From positions 1 through 30,021 of the forward strand of contig QFOT01000009.1 in assembly GCA_003241285.1 (NCBI GenBank): a stretch of DNA of 30,021 nucleotides, in the 5' to 3' direction. Shown piece by piece: positions 1 to 8,506 of this stretch. The position numbers and the translations under genes were made by a program. The notes below the pieces were generated by a model. It was not told where the DNA came from and did no database searches. It was given only the letters and a program-made list of their open reading frames with translations. The stretch's first letter is position 1, and each line of letters opens with the position of its first letter. This DNA comes from Micavibrio aeruginosavorus (GTDB lineage Bacteria > Pseudomonadota > Alphaproteobacteria > Micavibrionales > Micavibrionaceae).

Positions 1-37
1 TTGTATCATACGCGATTTCTACCATCCATTGCTGCAT
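1..37 (-). CDS. Partial start of a gene downstream of the pilus/secretion ATPase
   Basis: On the minus strand an ATG at 37-35 opens a frame reading MQQWMVEIAYDT up to the window edge. A good ribosome binding site (AAGGG) lies about 3 bases before it, and the gap to the ATPase stop at 51 is only 13 bases. By position this should be the next gene of the pilus/secretion operon. An inner-membrane platform protein of the GspF/PilC type commonly follows the ATPase in such operons, but twelve residues cannot prove that. The reading frame is seen; the identity is a guess from context. Confidence 0.45.
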   Translation of the reverse strand, partial: MQQWMVEIAYDT

Positions 38-50
38 AACCCTTAAATCC

Positions 51-1847
51 TCAAGACTCCAGATAGGAAACGGCTGACTTAGGATCCACCAGACCTGATT
101 GAACCAGATCTATAAGACCTTCTTTACGGCTGTGAACAATTACGCCGTCCTGATCTATAATCTCGTTAACATTGCTCATCAGAGCACGATAAATTTTATC
201 TCTCTCGGCGGGACCCGGCGTAATAAGCATCGCATCAAGTAAAAGCGTTCTCCCTGAAATGCCGGTTCTGTTACACAGGTCGCAACCAGATGTATTATGG
301 CGGCGTACAGGCGTATCTGCACTTAAAGTCATCTGGTGCAGTTCATGATTATCGAGAACTTCACCGGCAATCGTTTTGTGGGCGCAGCCCTGACATATCA
401 TTTTAACCAGTCGCTGGTTGATAATACATCTTGCTTGCTGGGCCAGTGTAAAGGTGGACGAACGCTCGCGTTCGGATGAAATAAGTGATTTCAGGCGCTC
501 GAAAGTTTGCAAGGCTGTATCAGCGTGAACAGTGGAAATAACCGTGTGACCTGACTCCGCAGCCTTGAGCGCTGTTTCGACCGTATTACTGTCCCGCAAT
601 TCCCCGATTACAATATAGTCTGGATCGTGACGCATCGCAGCGCGAATCAGATCGGCAAATTCGCCACCCGGCATACCCGGCCTGACTTGCCATTGTGTAG
701 CATATCTGAGTTCATATTCGATAGGATCTTCAATGGTCAGAACATGGCGACGCCGGCGATCGATTTGCTGAACACAGGCATAAAGCGTTGTCGTTTTACC
801 GGAACCCGTTGGGCCCGATAGCATGATAAGACCGCCACCGCCTTTAATTTCAGGCGACAATAATTGAGATAGATAATCGCTGACATCTTCGTGGCGTTTG
901 AAAAGTTCGTCGAAACCTTTCAGCGAAGCGCGGTCGAGAAGACGGAGCGTGAGTTTTTCGCCATCTTGCGCCTGCGGCCCAGCGGCCACACGGACATCAA
1001 TCACACGACCTTGCCATGTAAAGCTGAAACGGCCATCTTTCGGGGTGACGCGATCACCGAAGTTCATACCGGCATCGCGCTTGATCAGTGTTGTCAGACG
1101 CGCCATAGCATCGGGCGGCAGCAAATGCATCGGTATCATATCACCGTCAATGCGGTACCTGACCCAGTTTGGGGCTGCAGGATTGTTATCCTGCAAAAGG
1201 TGAATATCCGAAACTCTCATTTGCAGGGATTCTGCCATCATATCGCGAAGGAATTGATTGAGCAGCAAGCCGTTATCCGTGTCATTAAGCCAAGTTGAGA
1301 GTGTTTTTTCACAACGATCTGCCGACAAATCATGGACGGCGCGAAGAGTTTTCAAAAGCTCCGTGCGATCCCAGATTTCCACTTCTATTTTCTCTACCAA
1401 CAGACCTGTTCGATTTGCCGTCGACATCAGGGCTTCAACCTGCCTGTCATTGAGATCATTGAGCGGCGCGATTTTCAAAACGCCGCCGACCAAACCAATC
1501 AGGTGAATGTTAAGAGGAAGCCAGGATTGGACTGGCAGAATGGATCTGAGCTGATCTCCCGTTGCCCTGTCCCGAATTGTATTTTCTTTTTCTTTTTCGT
1601 TATCAATTATGCTAGGGGCGCCGGCCATATCGAGGAGTTGCTCAGTGGAGCGCGTTACGCCAAGCTCAATTAAAAGATTTCTTTCTTTCTGGACCATGTC
1701 CAGATAGCGCTCGCGGCCCTCGCTCGCACGCAGCTTTCTACGGTCCCGCCATTGACGACGCTCCAGACCGCCGGGCGGCAGCGCTGCATTTCCAGTCCGG
1801 CGCTCATTGGTATCCTCAGTGGCGCCTTGGGTCGGTTGATCTTTCAT
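51..1847 (-). CDS. GspE/PilB-family secretion / type IV pilus assembly ATPase
   Basis: Cytoplasmic hexameric ATPase that powers pilus extension or type II-like secretion. The 598-residue protein has a charged N-terminal region (about 1-180), an N2-like domain, and a RecA-like core. The core carries Walker A GPTGSGKTTT near residues 345-354, the Asp box TIEDPIEYEL near 371-380, Walker B YIVIGELRD near 411-419, and the His box with GHTVISTVHAD near 433-443. A tetracysteine zinc motif (CQGC and CDLC) lies in the C-terminal third, as in GspE and PilB. It follows the Ig-repeat periplasmic gene by 11 bases and is clearly in the same operon. The zinc motif and full His box argue for an assembly ATPase rather than a PilT-type retraction ATPase. 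Family is certain; which pilus or secretion system it drives is not. Confidence 0.93.
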   Translation of the reverse strand: MKDQPTQGATEDTNERRTGNAALPPGGLERRQWRDRRKLRASEGRERYLDMVQKERNLLIELGVTRSTEQLLDMAGAPSIIDNEKEKENTIRDRATGDQLRSILPVQSWLPLNIHLIGLVGGVLKIAPLNDLNDRQVEALMSTANRTGLLVEKIEVEIWDRTELLKTLRAVHDLSADRCEKTLSTWLNDTDNGLLLNQFLRDMMAESLQMRVSDIHLLQDNNPAAPNWVRYRIDGDMIPMHLLPPDAMARLTTLIKRDAGMNFGDRVTPKDGRFSFTWQGRVIDVRVAAGPQAQDGEKLTLRLLDRASLKGFDELFKRHEDVSDYLSQLLSPEIKGGGGLIMLSGPTGSGKTTTLYACVQQIDRRRRHVLTIEDPIEYELRYATQWQVRPGMPGGEFADLIRAAMRHDPDYIVIGELRDSNTVETALKAAESGHTVISTVHADTALQTFERLKSLISSERERSSTFTLAQQARCIINQRLVKMICQGCAHKTIAGEVLDNHELHQMTLSADTPVRRHNTSGCDLCNRTGISGRTLLLDAMLITPGPAERDKIYRALMSNVNEIIDQDGVIVHSRKEGLIDLVQSGLVDPKSAVSYLES

Positions 1848-1858
1848 GTCTTCAAGTC

Positions 1859-3391
1859 CTATTGTGAGCTTGATGACGCAGGAGAAGTTGTGGGGGAAGC
1901 TGCGGCACTTCCGCTGCTGGTCGAGCTACCACCTGATTGTGAAGCAGTTCGGTTAATAGATGATAAAGACCTATCGAAAAGAAGGCGAATTCTGTCACGA
2001 CCACTTGTAAAATCAATCCCTTGCGGCGTTATGTCAACAACCCACTGGATTCCGCCCAGTACGATCTGCTGATTATCGCTGACAACGCGACTGCCGCCCG
2101 GTCCATTTATAATCGCCCGCTTGCCAGAATGAGATGTAATAACAAACCCTTCAAGAGCCGTCGATTTATCAACAGGTTTCGCCGCAGTCGTTTCCTTGCC
2201 CGGCGTGGTCGTTTCAACAACCACCGCTTTCGTATCGCGGTTTACAGCCGCACTCGCAGATCCCCGAACAGGAAGAACCAAAACACCGCGCGCACCGTCA
2301 TGATGGACCTGAACATCATCAATTATTGAACCCTCGCGTATAGCTGACCATGTTAAGGTCATAGGGCAAGCTTCAACCGGCTTTAAGATCATACCGAGCT
2401 TACAACCCGTATGTGAAACGCTTAAGCCGTTCTCAATGCCACCAAGCTCAATATGACCAAGTTCTATATCCGCATCGCCGACATTCACGAGCGAAACCGT
2501 GACCGAAGCCTCGCTGTTAATGCTTCCAAAATCGATTTCTTCAGAACTTGCGACAAGCAGGCCCTTTCCCGCAACAGATTCCGGGAAGATATTAGCCTTT
2601 TCAACGTCCTCAGGATCATACTCACCCGTCAACAGAACGCTTGCCACTTTTGTTGCGCCTGTATGCTCCACGGTAAGTACACCATCTGCTTGGCCCTTGG
2701 ACAGTGGAGCCCAGGTTAATTCGACCATACAGGCTGCGCCGGGGGCAAGCTTTCCACATTGTGTCTTAACTGTATAACCTGACGTATCAGGAGAAACGAT
2801 CACGCTTGTAATCTCAAGAGGATCTGAAGTCACGTTCCGAAGGATAACCGATTTTACCATTGGACGTCCGGATGTAATCGAACCAAAATCGATTTCATCA
2901 GGAATGGTTTCGACATCGCTCAATAATTTATCCGTTGCCTCATCGCCCTCTGCAACCGTTCCCTTCATAGAAGCGGTAGTAATTTTAGATTTCGCATCAT
3001 GACGAACCAGAGCTTCCACGCGCCAGTTACCTGTTTTCAGACCTTTTACAGTAACCACAATCGCACACTCAGAACCTGCCGGAACCGGCCCACTGGAACA
3101 CTCATCGACGGAAACACCCGCAGATACTGTTGAAGAAGGATACAAATCTATTTTAGAAATTTTTATTTCTTTACCGCTCTCATTTCTAAAACGCATGACA
3201 ACCTGCGAAGTCGCGCCGATCGTTACTTCTTCAGCATCAATCTCATCCTCTACCGGAGCAAGACCTCCACCGGCAACTGCTCCAGTCGCCCCGCGACTGG
3301 CCGGATCATCCAAAGCCGTTGCAAAAGCAGCCGTATGCGGCGTCAATAAAAAAGAAAGGGCAGAAATGGTCAGTAATAGTTTTTTTCTCAT
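1859..3391 (-). CDS. Periplasmic protein with three Ig-like (ASH/choice-of-anchor-D type) repeats and a PilP/GspC-like C-terminal domain
   Basis: 510 residues with a signal peptide (basic MRKK, hydrophobic core, cleavage near residue 25). Three repeats of about 95 residues follow (about 55-147, 163-256, 283-378). Repeats 2 and 3 open with EIDFGSI, and each repeat holds one close cysteine pair (C98/C109, C212/C221, C330/C342), suggesting one disulfide per repeat. After a linker, residues about 412-475 resemble the small beta domain of PilP/GspC proteins that links the inner-membrane assembly to the secretin (pattern AIINGPGGSRVVSDNQ, then a glycine, then VDITPQGIDF). The tail is Ser/Ala/Thr-rich. 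Its ATG overlaps the secretin stop by one base (TAATG), so translation is probably coupled. A periplasmic connector role is inferred from that end domain and the position between secretin and ATPase genes. The fusion architecture is unfamiliar to me. Confidence 0.72.
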   Translation of the reverse strand: MRKKLLLTISALSFLLTPHTAAFATALDDPASRGATGAVAGGGLAPVEDEIDAEEVTIGATSQVVMRFRNESGKEIKISKIDLYPSSTVSAGVSVDECSSGPVPAGSECAIVVTVKGLKTGNWRVEALVRHDAKSKITTASMKGTVAEGDEATDKLLSDVETIPDEIDFGSITSGRPMVKSVILRNVTSDPLEITSVIVSPDTSGYTVKTQCGKLAPGAACMVELTWAPLSKGQADGVLTVEHTGATKVASVLLTGEYDPEDVEKANIFPESVAGKGLLVASSEEIDFGSINSEASVTVSLVNVGDADIELGHIELGGIENGLSVSHTGCKLGMILKPVEACPMTLTWSAIREGSIIDDVQVHHDGARGVLVLPVRGSASAAVNRDTKAVVVETTTPGKETTAAKPVDKSTALEGFVITSHSGKRAIINGPGGSRVVSDNQQIVLGGIQWVVDITPQGIDFTSGRDRIRLLFDRSLSSINRTASQSGGSSTSSGSAAASPTTSPASSSSQ

Positions 3392-5316
3392 TAGAGTATC
3401 TCCCCTTGATCGGAAGACAGCATATCTTCGTCAAGCGATGTTTTTTCTACAGGCTGTGGCGCCGGAGCCGTAATCCGGCGAATGGTCGGCATCATGGAAT
3501 CTTCTGCAGGAACGGAAACAGGCGTAATTCTACGCGCGCTTGGCATCATTGCCTTTTCCTGCTCGATGGCACTATCGGCAGACGCGGACGGCATAATGGA
3601 TTGAGGCTCTTCCGATTCAATTACCGCTTCGGCAGGAATCGCTTCTTTGATCGCTACTTTTTTAGCTTCAGGCTCTACTCGTTTAGTTACGACCGGTGCT
3701 TGCGTAATTTTTACAGGCTGTTCCTTTTTCATCTCAACTGGAATCTTCTTTTCTGCGACTATGTCCTTTACCGCTGGGGCAGCAGAAAGCTCTTGTGGCA
3801 ATAAAGGCTCAGGCGCGGGAACATCAAGCGGCAAATCATCCGGCAATTCAGCAGCTTCAGCTTTCAAAGCCGCCACAGGAAATTCCGCGACAGGAGCGGG
3901 CGTTTTGACTTTAACTTTAGGCGTAAAAACAACGACGCGCGGTTTTAACAGGAATACAAGTTCAACATTGTCTGTCTGAGCCGTTCTGGATGTAGGAATA
4001 ATAGGCTCATTAATGCCAGGGCCTGTTGAATCAAGATTATCTCTTTCACGCACCAAACCGGCAATGAGCAGAGAATCTCCCGGGCGGACTCGCACTTGTG
4101 TTTGCAGTTCGCGCTCAGATGTTGTGGGCAACTGAATTGTCGCCTCTTCGCTCGCCTCAAACTGCTCAATACCCCTGACTTCCTGAAGCAGAATATTGAT
4201 GTTACCGTAGACAGTGGCATTATCCCAGTTTGAACCGATTACAAGCGTGAAACCGCTATCGACGGAATCCGTCGTTGTAGATGTAGTGGTCGTTCCGCCA
4301 TCCGTTGTCGTTCTGGATACTGACGCCAAATAGTTCGTTGTATCAGCAATTCTCAAGCGTGCTTCGGATCCGGCAAGAACCGTAATTTGCGGCTGAGAAA
4401 TAGTTTTGACAGCACCATAATCAGAAATAAAGCGCAGCACATCACCTGTTGCCAGGTTAACGGCTTCAGTCGTCGGCAGACCTATACTGATAGGCGTGCC
4501 AAGGTCGGGATTTGTCGAGCCTGAAGCGCTCAAACCGAAATTGAATTTCCCCATAGTGTCGAAATATTCCCAGTTAATTCCTGTCGTATTGCCGGAATTA
4601 AGAGATACCTCCCAGATATAAGTTTCGAACACGATCAAGGCCGTATTCTGGCGAAGACGCTGGAAATAGCGCCTTGCAACTTCAGATGTCCGTTCAGTTG
4701 CGCGGTAAACAATCGTTCTCGTGCTTGGGTCTGTGATCGGCGCACTGCCGGTAATTTCTGCGATAGCACCCGACACATTGGTCATCAGTTGCCCGACCTG
4801 ATCGGCGGCAGCTATAGGCGGTATGGACACTGTGAAAATCTGCGTATCCTTAACGTTCAGAACGCCTCTTTCATAAGAACAGTATAAATCGGCCAGACCG
4901 CATATTTGCTGGACGACCTCGTTAATAGGCCCCTTCAGATTTGTGACAGTTACGGTATTTTCAAGACTTCTGCTTGTTTCGAAGGAAACGGGAATATCCG
5001 TACCATCCATAACGAGTTGGAGCGCTCCGGCCAGAGTTTCATTGCGAAGCTCGAACGGGCCGACAACTGTGGAAGGCAATGCATCGCCTTCTTCGGATTC
5101 TGGAAGCAATACATCCTCGCCCAGAGGCAAGTACTGCACGGGATCAGGTCGTTCATTTATAGCTTGTTTACGCCCGTCAGCAGCCACGGGCGGGGGAATA
5201 TTTGCATCTCTTGCTTTAGGGCCTTCTGCATCGGCACAGCCCGACAAAGCCGTAACGCTGATCAGCAGAGCTAAAAAAGATTTTCTAAGTAAAATGTGCT
5301 TGTAACCAATGTGCAT
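3391..5316 (-). CDS. Lipoprotein secretin of a type IVb pilus / MshL-PilN-like system
   Basis: Outer-membrane secretin channel. I place the start at 5316, one base after the response-regulator stop; this gives a compact lipoprotein signal with lipobox LSGC (Cys27 from this start). An in-frame ATG at 5358 would overlap the upstream gene by 41 bases and add an unhelpful N-terminus. After the lipid anchor come a short STN/N0-like domain (FELRNETLAGALQLVMDGTD and following), an N-domain with FQRLRQNTALIVFETYIWEV, and the secretin core ending in RVRPGDSLLIAGLVRERD and LKPRVVVF. A Pro/Glu/Lys-rich tail of roughly 170 residues follows, with short repeats of the form MMPxxRRIT. Such a long disordered tail after a secretin core is unusual. 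The family call is firm; the exact subtype is not. Confidence 0.88.
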   Translation of the reverse strand: MHIGYKHILLRKSFLALLISVTALSGCADAEGPKARDANIPPPVAADGRKQAINERPDPVQYLPLGEDVLLPESEEGDALPSTVVGPFELRNETLAGALQLVMDGTDIPVSFETSRSLENTVTVTNLKGPINEVVQQICGLADLYCSYERGVLNVKDTQIFTVSIPPIAAADQVGQLMTNVSGAIAEITGSAPITDPSTRTIVYRATERTSEVARRYFQRLRQNTALIVFETYIWEVSLNSGNTTGINWEYFDTMGKFNFGLSASGSTNPDLGTPISIGLPTTEAVNLATGDVLRFISDYGAVKTISQPQITVLAGSEARLRIADTTNYLASVSRTTTDGGTTTTSTTTDSVDSGFTLVIGSNWDNATVYGNINILLQEVRGIEQFEASEEATIQLPTTSERELQTQVRVRPGDSLLIAGLVRERDNLDSTGPGINEPIIPTSRTAQTDNVELVFLLKPRVVVFTPKVKVKTPAPVAEFPVAALKAEAAELPDDLPLDVPAPEPLLPQELSAAPAVKDIVAEKKIPVEMKKEQPVKITQAPVVTKRVEPEAKKVAIKEAIPAEAVIESEEPQSIMPSASADSAIEQEKAMMPSARRITPVSVPAEDSMMPTIRRITAPAPQPVEKTSLDEDMLSSDQGEIL

Positions 5317-5317
5317 T

Positions 5318-5716
5318 CTAATCCCCATCTGATCCCATTTTCGCCTGCTGAATTGCACGCGTTGCCATTTTAATTAACCGGTCCTTTTGGACAGGCTTCA
5401 TTAAAACAGCGCTTACAGACCATTTAGTAGCTTCACTCAGTAAATCCGGATTCTGGTCACCCGTTACAAGAATGACAGGCGTTGTGATATTGCGGCCACG
5501 AAGGCTTTTGATAAACTCAAAACCGTCGATCGGTTCCATCCTGACATCAACTATTGCAAGATCGATTCCTTTATCGATTTCCGCCAATGCAGACGAGCCA
5601 TCGGACGCCTCAATCGTATCGAATGAAGCATCTTTCAGGTATCTGACTATTTGCATGCGTACAAAGTCATTGTCTTCGACAATCAGGACTTTGCCACCGG
5701 AGGATACTTCTGACAT
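5318..5716 (-). CDS. Single-domain response regulator (receiver only), first gene of the pilus operon
   Basis: A stand-alone CheY-like receiver with the acidic pocket VEDND, phosphoacceptor aspartate in AIVDVRMEP, switch region LVTGD and conserved lysine in LMKPV. No output domain follows. I use the ATG at 5716; an in-frame TTG at 5728 would add four residues, and neither has a good ribosome binding site. The secretin gene starts one base after its stop, so it is the promoter-proximal gene of the pilus/secretion operon. It probably links a histidine kinase, not present in this window, to pilus activity, by analogy with receiver proteins of twitching systems. That role is inference. Confidence 0.85.
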   Translation of the reverse strand: MSEVSSGGKVLIVEDNDFVRMQIVRYLKDASFDTIEASDGSSALAEIDKGIDLAIVDVRMEPIDGFEFIKSLRGRNITTPVILVTGDQNPDLLSEATKWSVSAVLMKPVQKDRLIKMATRAIQQAKMGSDGD

Positions 5717-5830
5717 AATTTGGGACAACTCGAATCGAGGTAGGACGTTTTTAAAAGTTAATGCAAACCCGACCTATTTGCAATAAAGAGTTATCAACAT
5801 GCTATTTTACTTCATAAGGCTATTTAAGAA
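5717..5830. promoter_or_regulatory. Divergent control region between response regulator and prepilin peptidase
   Basis: AT-rich region that must hold promoters for the minus-strand pilus operon and the plus-strand peptidase operon. It contains an inverted repeat TGCAAA (5762-5767) / TTTGCA (5777-5782) with a 9-base spacer, and a short palindrome CTCGAATCGAG at 5729-5739. Either could be an operator, but neither matches a site I know. No convincing pair of promoter boxes with good spacing was found for either strand. Confidence 0.35.
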
Positions 5831-6337
5831 ATGATCGCTATCCTACTGATTTTATTATGTATTGCCGCAGGCCTACTTATTTCACTTTCCGTAATAGACT
5901 TCAAAACTTGGCTTTTACCCGACCCACTCAACTTGGCATTAGCCGGCACTGGCATCATTTTTCATCTTATTTCAGGTTACGAAATACTGCCGCCGCATGA
6001 GGTGATTTTCGGCGCTTTGATTGGAGCTGGACTTCTTTACATTATCCGCTTAGCTGGAAACGCCTATTACAAACAGGAAAGTCTTGGCCTCGGCGATGTC
6101 AAATTACTTGGTGCGGCCGGGTTATGGCTCGGGATCGAAGGTACAATTCTTGCAATCGTTTTAGGCGCTGCTGCCGGTGTCGTTCACGGCCTTATTCTGG
6201 CGGGCGTCATCGCTTACAAAAACAAGACCCCCTATTCTCTCCAACGATTGATGCTTCCTGCCGGCCCGGGTTTTTGCGTCGGCATTTTTTTAAGCGGCGC
6301 ATGGCTGTTCTTTGACTATATTAAGGATCATCTGTGA
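5831..6337 (+). CDS. Short prepilin peptidase (A24 family, peptidase domain only)
   Basis: Inner-membrane aspartyl peptidase that cleaves the leader of type IV pilin-like proteins. In 168 residues it carries both catalytic aspartates: one in SVIDFKTWLLPD near the N-terminus and one in the GxGD motif LGLGDVKLLGA. Several hydrophobic membrane segments surround them. It lacks the N-terminal cytoplasmic methyltransferase domain of full-length PilD, so it resembles the short A24 enzymes (TadV/CpaA type). It is divergent from the pilus/secretin operon, which suggests it serves that system although no prepilin gene is visible here. Its stop overlaps the GTG start of the CoA-transferase gene (GTGA). 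Confidence 0.9.
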   Translation: MIAILLILLCIAAGLLISLSVIDFKTWLLPDPLNLALAGTGIIFHLISGYEILPPHEVIFGALIGAGLLYIIRLAGNAYYKQESLGLGDVKLLGAAGLWLGIEGTILAIVLGAAAGVVHGLILAGVIAYKNKTPYSLQRLMLPAGPGFCVGIFLSGAWLFFDYIKDHL

Positions 6338-7536
6338 CCGGCCCTTTAAAAGGATTACGTATACTGGATTTGAGCCGCGTTCTCGCAGGCCCGTATTGCA
6401 CTCAGATGATGGGCGATATGGGCGCGGAGATTATAAAAATTGAAAAGCCTTTCGCAGGTGATGATACACGGTTTTGGGGCCCTCCCTTTCTTCAAAATGA
6501 GGATGAAAAAAATACAAATGAAAGCGCGTATTATTTAAGCATCAATCGCAATAAGAAATCAGTGGCCATCGACATCGCACATACCGATGGGCAAGCCATT
6601 ATTTTAAAGATTCTCGAGAGCTGCGACATTCTTATTGAAAATTTTAAAGTCGGTAGTCTTGCCAAATACGGCCTCAGCTATGATCAGCTTAAAGAAAAAT
6701 TCCCGAAACTTATCTATTGCTCGATTACAGGCTTTGGCCAAAACGGCCCGTTGGCCTCTGAGCCGGGTTACGATCTGGTATCCCAGGCTATGGGTGGCTT
6801 GATGGCAACAACCGGGGAGATAAACGGGGCACCAATGAAAGCTGGCGTTGCGGTAAGCGATATAATGACCGGTCTTCATGCCGGTATCGGCATTTTAGCC
6901 GCCTTGAACCATCGCCACCAGACTGGCAAAGGTCAATATATCGACCTCGCTCTCCTCGATTGCACTTTGGCGACCATGACCAATCTTGCGCAATACTACC
7001 TGACCTCCGGCCAGATTGCCCCGCGTCAGGGAAATGCTCATTCCACAATAGCACCCTACCAATCCTTTCAGGCAAAAGATGGCTGGCTGGTTATAGCGGT
7101 AGGTAATGATCACCAGTTTTCAAAACTTTGCATGCTCTTGAACGCACCGGACTTAGCTCTGGATGACCGCTTTAGAGCCAATTCCCTTCGCGTCCTTCAT
7201 AAGGAGGAGCTGACAGAAGAAATTTCCCGCAATCTGGCGACACGGACTGTGGCGGATATTGTAAATGCCTGTCGTGAACTGGATATTCCGGCAGGGCCTA
7301 TTAATTCGCTCGACAAAACTTTTGCCGAACCTCAGGTAGTGGCGCGCGACATGAAAATCAGTATTGATGGAATAGACCTTGTCGGGAGCCCTTTAAAATT
7401 CTCAGGGACCCCTGTTCAATATCAATCAAAACCACCAACTTTAGGTCTTGATACAACAGAAATCCTTTCGCAACTTGGTTATTCGGAAAGCCAGATCAAA
7501 ACCCTGGCCGATGCCAAAATCATTCAAACAATATGA
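6334..7536 (+). CDS. Class III CoA-transferase (CaiB/BaiF family)
   Basis: 400-residue enzyme expected to move CoA between acyl groups through an aspartyl-CoA thioester. The N-terminus (GLRILDLSRVLAGPYC, then MGAEIIKIEKP and GDDTR) is typical of the family. The catalytic aspartate is likely D176 in AVSDIMTG, preceded by YDLVSQAMGGLM. The start is GTG at 6334, overlapping the peptidase stop; the sequence from there fits the family start exactly. The substrate cannot be read from sequence, since formyl-CoA, carnitine, succinyl-CoA and racemase relatives all share these motifs. It sits between pilus and pyrimidine genes with no obvious functional link. Confidence 0.9.
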   Translation: MTGPLKGLRILDLSRVLAGPYCTQMMGDMGAEIIKIEKPFAGDDTRFWGPPFLQNEDEKNTNESAYYLSINRNKKSVAIDIAHTDGQAIILKILESCDILIENFKVGSLAKYGLSYDQLKEKFPKLIYCSITGFGQNGPLASEPGYDLVSQAMGGLMATTGEINGAPMKAGVAVSDIMTGLHAGIGILAALNHRHQTGKGQYIDLALLDCTLATMTNLAQYYLTSGQIAPRQGNAHSTIAPYQSFQAKDGWLVIAVGNDHQFSKLCMLLNAPDLALDDRFRANSLRVLHKEELTEEISRNLATRTVADIVNACRELDIPAGPINSLDKTFAEPQVVARDMKISIDGIDLVGSPLKFSGTPVQYQSKPPTLGLDTTEILSQLGYSESQIKTLADAKIIQTI

Positions 7537-7591
7537 CCAATCACAACGAAGCTCTGGACAAAACCCCGGTCTTTACGTCATAAGCCAAGAT

Positions 7592-8506
7592 ATGAGCCTA
7601 TCCGTCAACCATCTGCTGGATATAAAATCGCTGACAAAAGAAGACATCACCCTTCTTCTTAAGCGCGGGCAGTCTATGAAGAAAAGGCTTGCTGCTAATA
7701 CGGTTCACCGCAAGGTTCTTGATGGCAAAATTATCATGACTTTGTTTGCCGAAAACTCGACCCGCACGCGTATATCGTTTGAAACCGCCGCGCTTCGTCT
7801 CGGCGCATCCTTGATCAACTGGGATGAAAAAACATCTTCTGCCGCAAAAGGCGAAACTTTTGGCGATACGATTAAATATATTGCAGGTTATAAGCCAGAC
7901 GCGATCATCATCCGCCATTCTGAATATAACGCACCGTATTTCGTATCAAAGCAGGTTAATTGCCCGGTTATAAATGCAGGGGACAGCTGGCGCGAACATC
8001 CATCACAAGCGCTTCTCGATGCGATGACAATTCTGGAATATCAAAAAGAATTACAAGGCTTAACTGTAGCTATTTGCGGCGATATCGCGCATAGCCGTGT
8101 CGCCAATTCAAATATAGAACTTCTGACAAAAATGGGCGCTACGATCCACCTGATTGCACCGTCCCTTCTTTTGCCACAAAAAGTGTCAGATAATGTCAAA
8201 CTTTTCGAGAGCCTTGAAGATGGCTTACCGGGCTGCGACGTCATCATGATGCTTCGCCTGCAAAAAGAGCGCATGGATAAAGCCATGATCCCTGATGATA
8301 ATGCTTATTTTCATCAATTTGGCCTGACACAAGCCAAGCTTCAACTGGCAAAGCCTAATGCGATTGTGATGCATCCCGGCCCTATGAACCGTAATGTCGA
8401 AATAGCCGATGAAGTCGCGGACGATCCATCACGCAGCGTGATTTTTCAACAAGGAGCCAATGGCGTACCGATGCGTATGGGTATACTGGATTTATTATTG
8501 TCATGA
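7592..8506 (+). CDS. pyrB: Aspartate carbamoyltransferase catalytic subunit
   Basis: Makes N-carbamoyl-L-aspartate from carbamoyl phosphate and aspartate, the second step of de novo pyrimidine synthesis. The carbamoyl-phosphate loop STRTR (residues about 56-60, in FAENSTRTRISFE) and the motif HPSQALLD are intact. The open frame extends upstream to 7448 inside the CoA-transferase gene, but the family's usual N-terminus matches the ATG at 7592, giving 304 residues, normal for the catalytic chain. The stop overlaps the plsY start (ATGA). No regulatory chain pyrI and no dihydroorotase gene pyrC is adjacent. Confidence 0.95.
   Translation: MSLSVNHLLDIKSLTKEDITLLLKRGQSMKKRLAANTVHRKVLDGKIIMTLFAENSTRTRISFETAALRLGASLINWDEKTSSAAKGETFGDTIKYIAGYKPDAIIIRHSEYNAPYFVSKQVNCPVINAGDSWREHPSQALLDAMTILEYQKELQGLTVAICGDIAHSRVANSNIELLTKMGATIHLIAPSLLLPQKVSDNVKLFESLEDGLPGCDVIMMLRLQKERMDKAMIPDDNAYFHQFGLTQAKLQLAKPNAIVMHPGPMNRNVEIADEVADDPSRSVIFQQGANGVPMRMGILDLLLS

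Noticed and set aside
7533..7583. Short ATG frame overlapping the CoA-transferase stop, before pyrB
   Set aside because: Sixteen codons ending TCA-TAA with no ribosome binding site and no pyrimidine-rich attenuator structure, so a leader peptide for pyrB is not supported.
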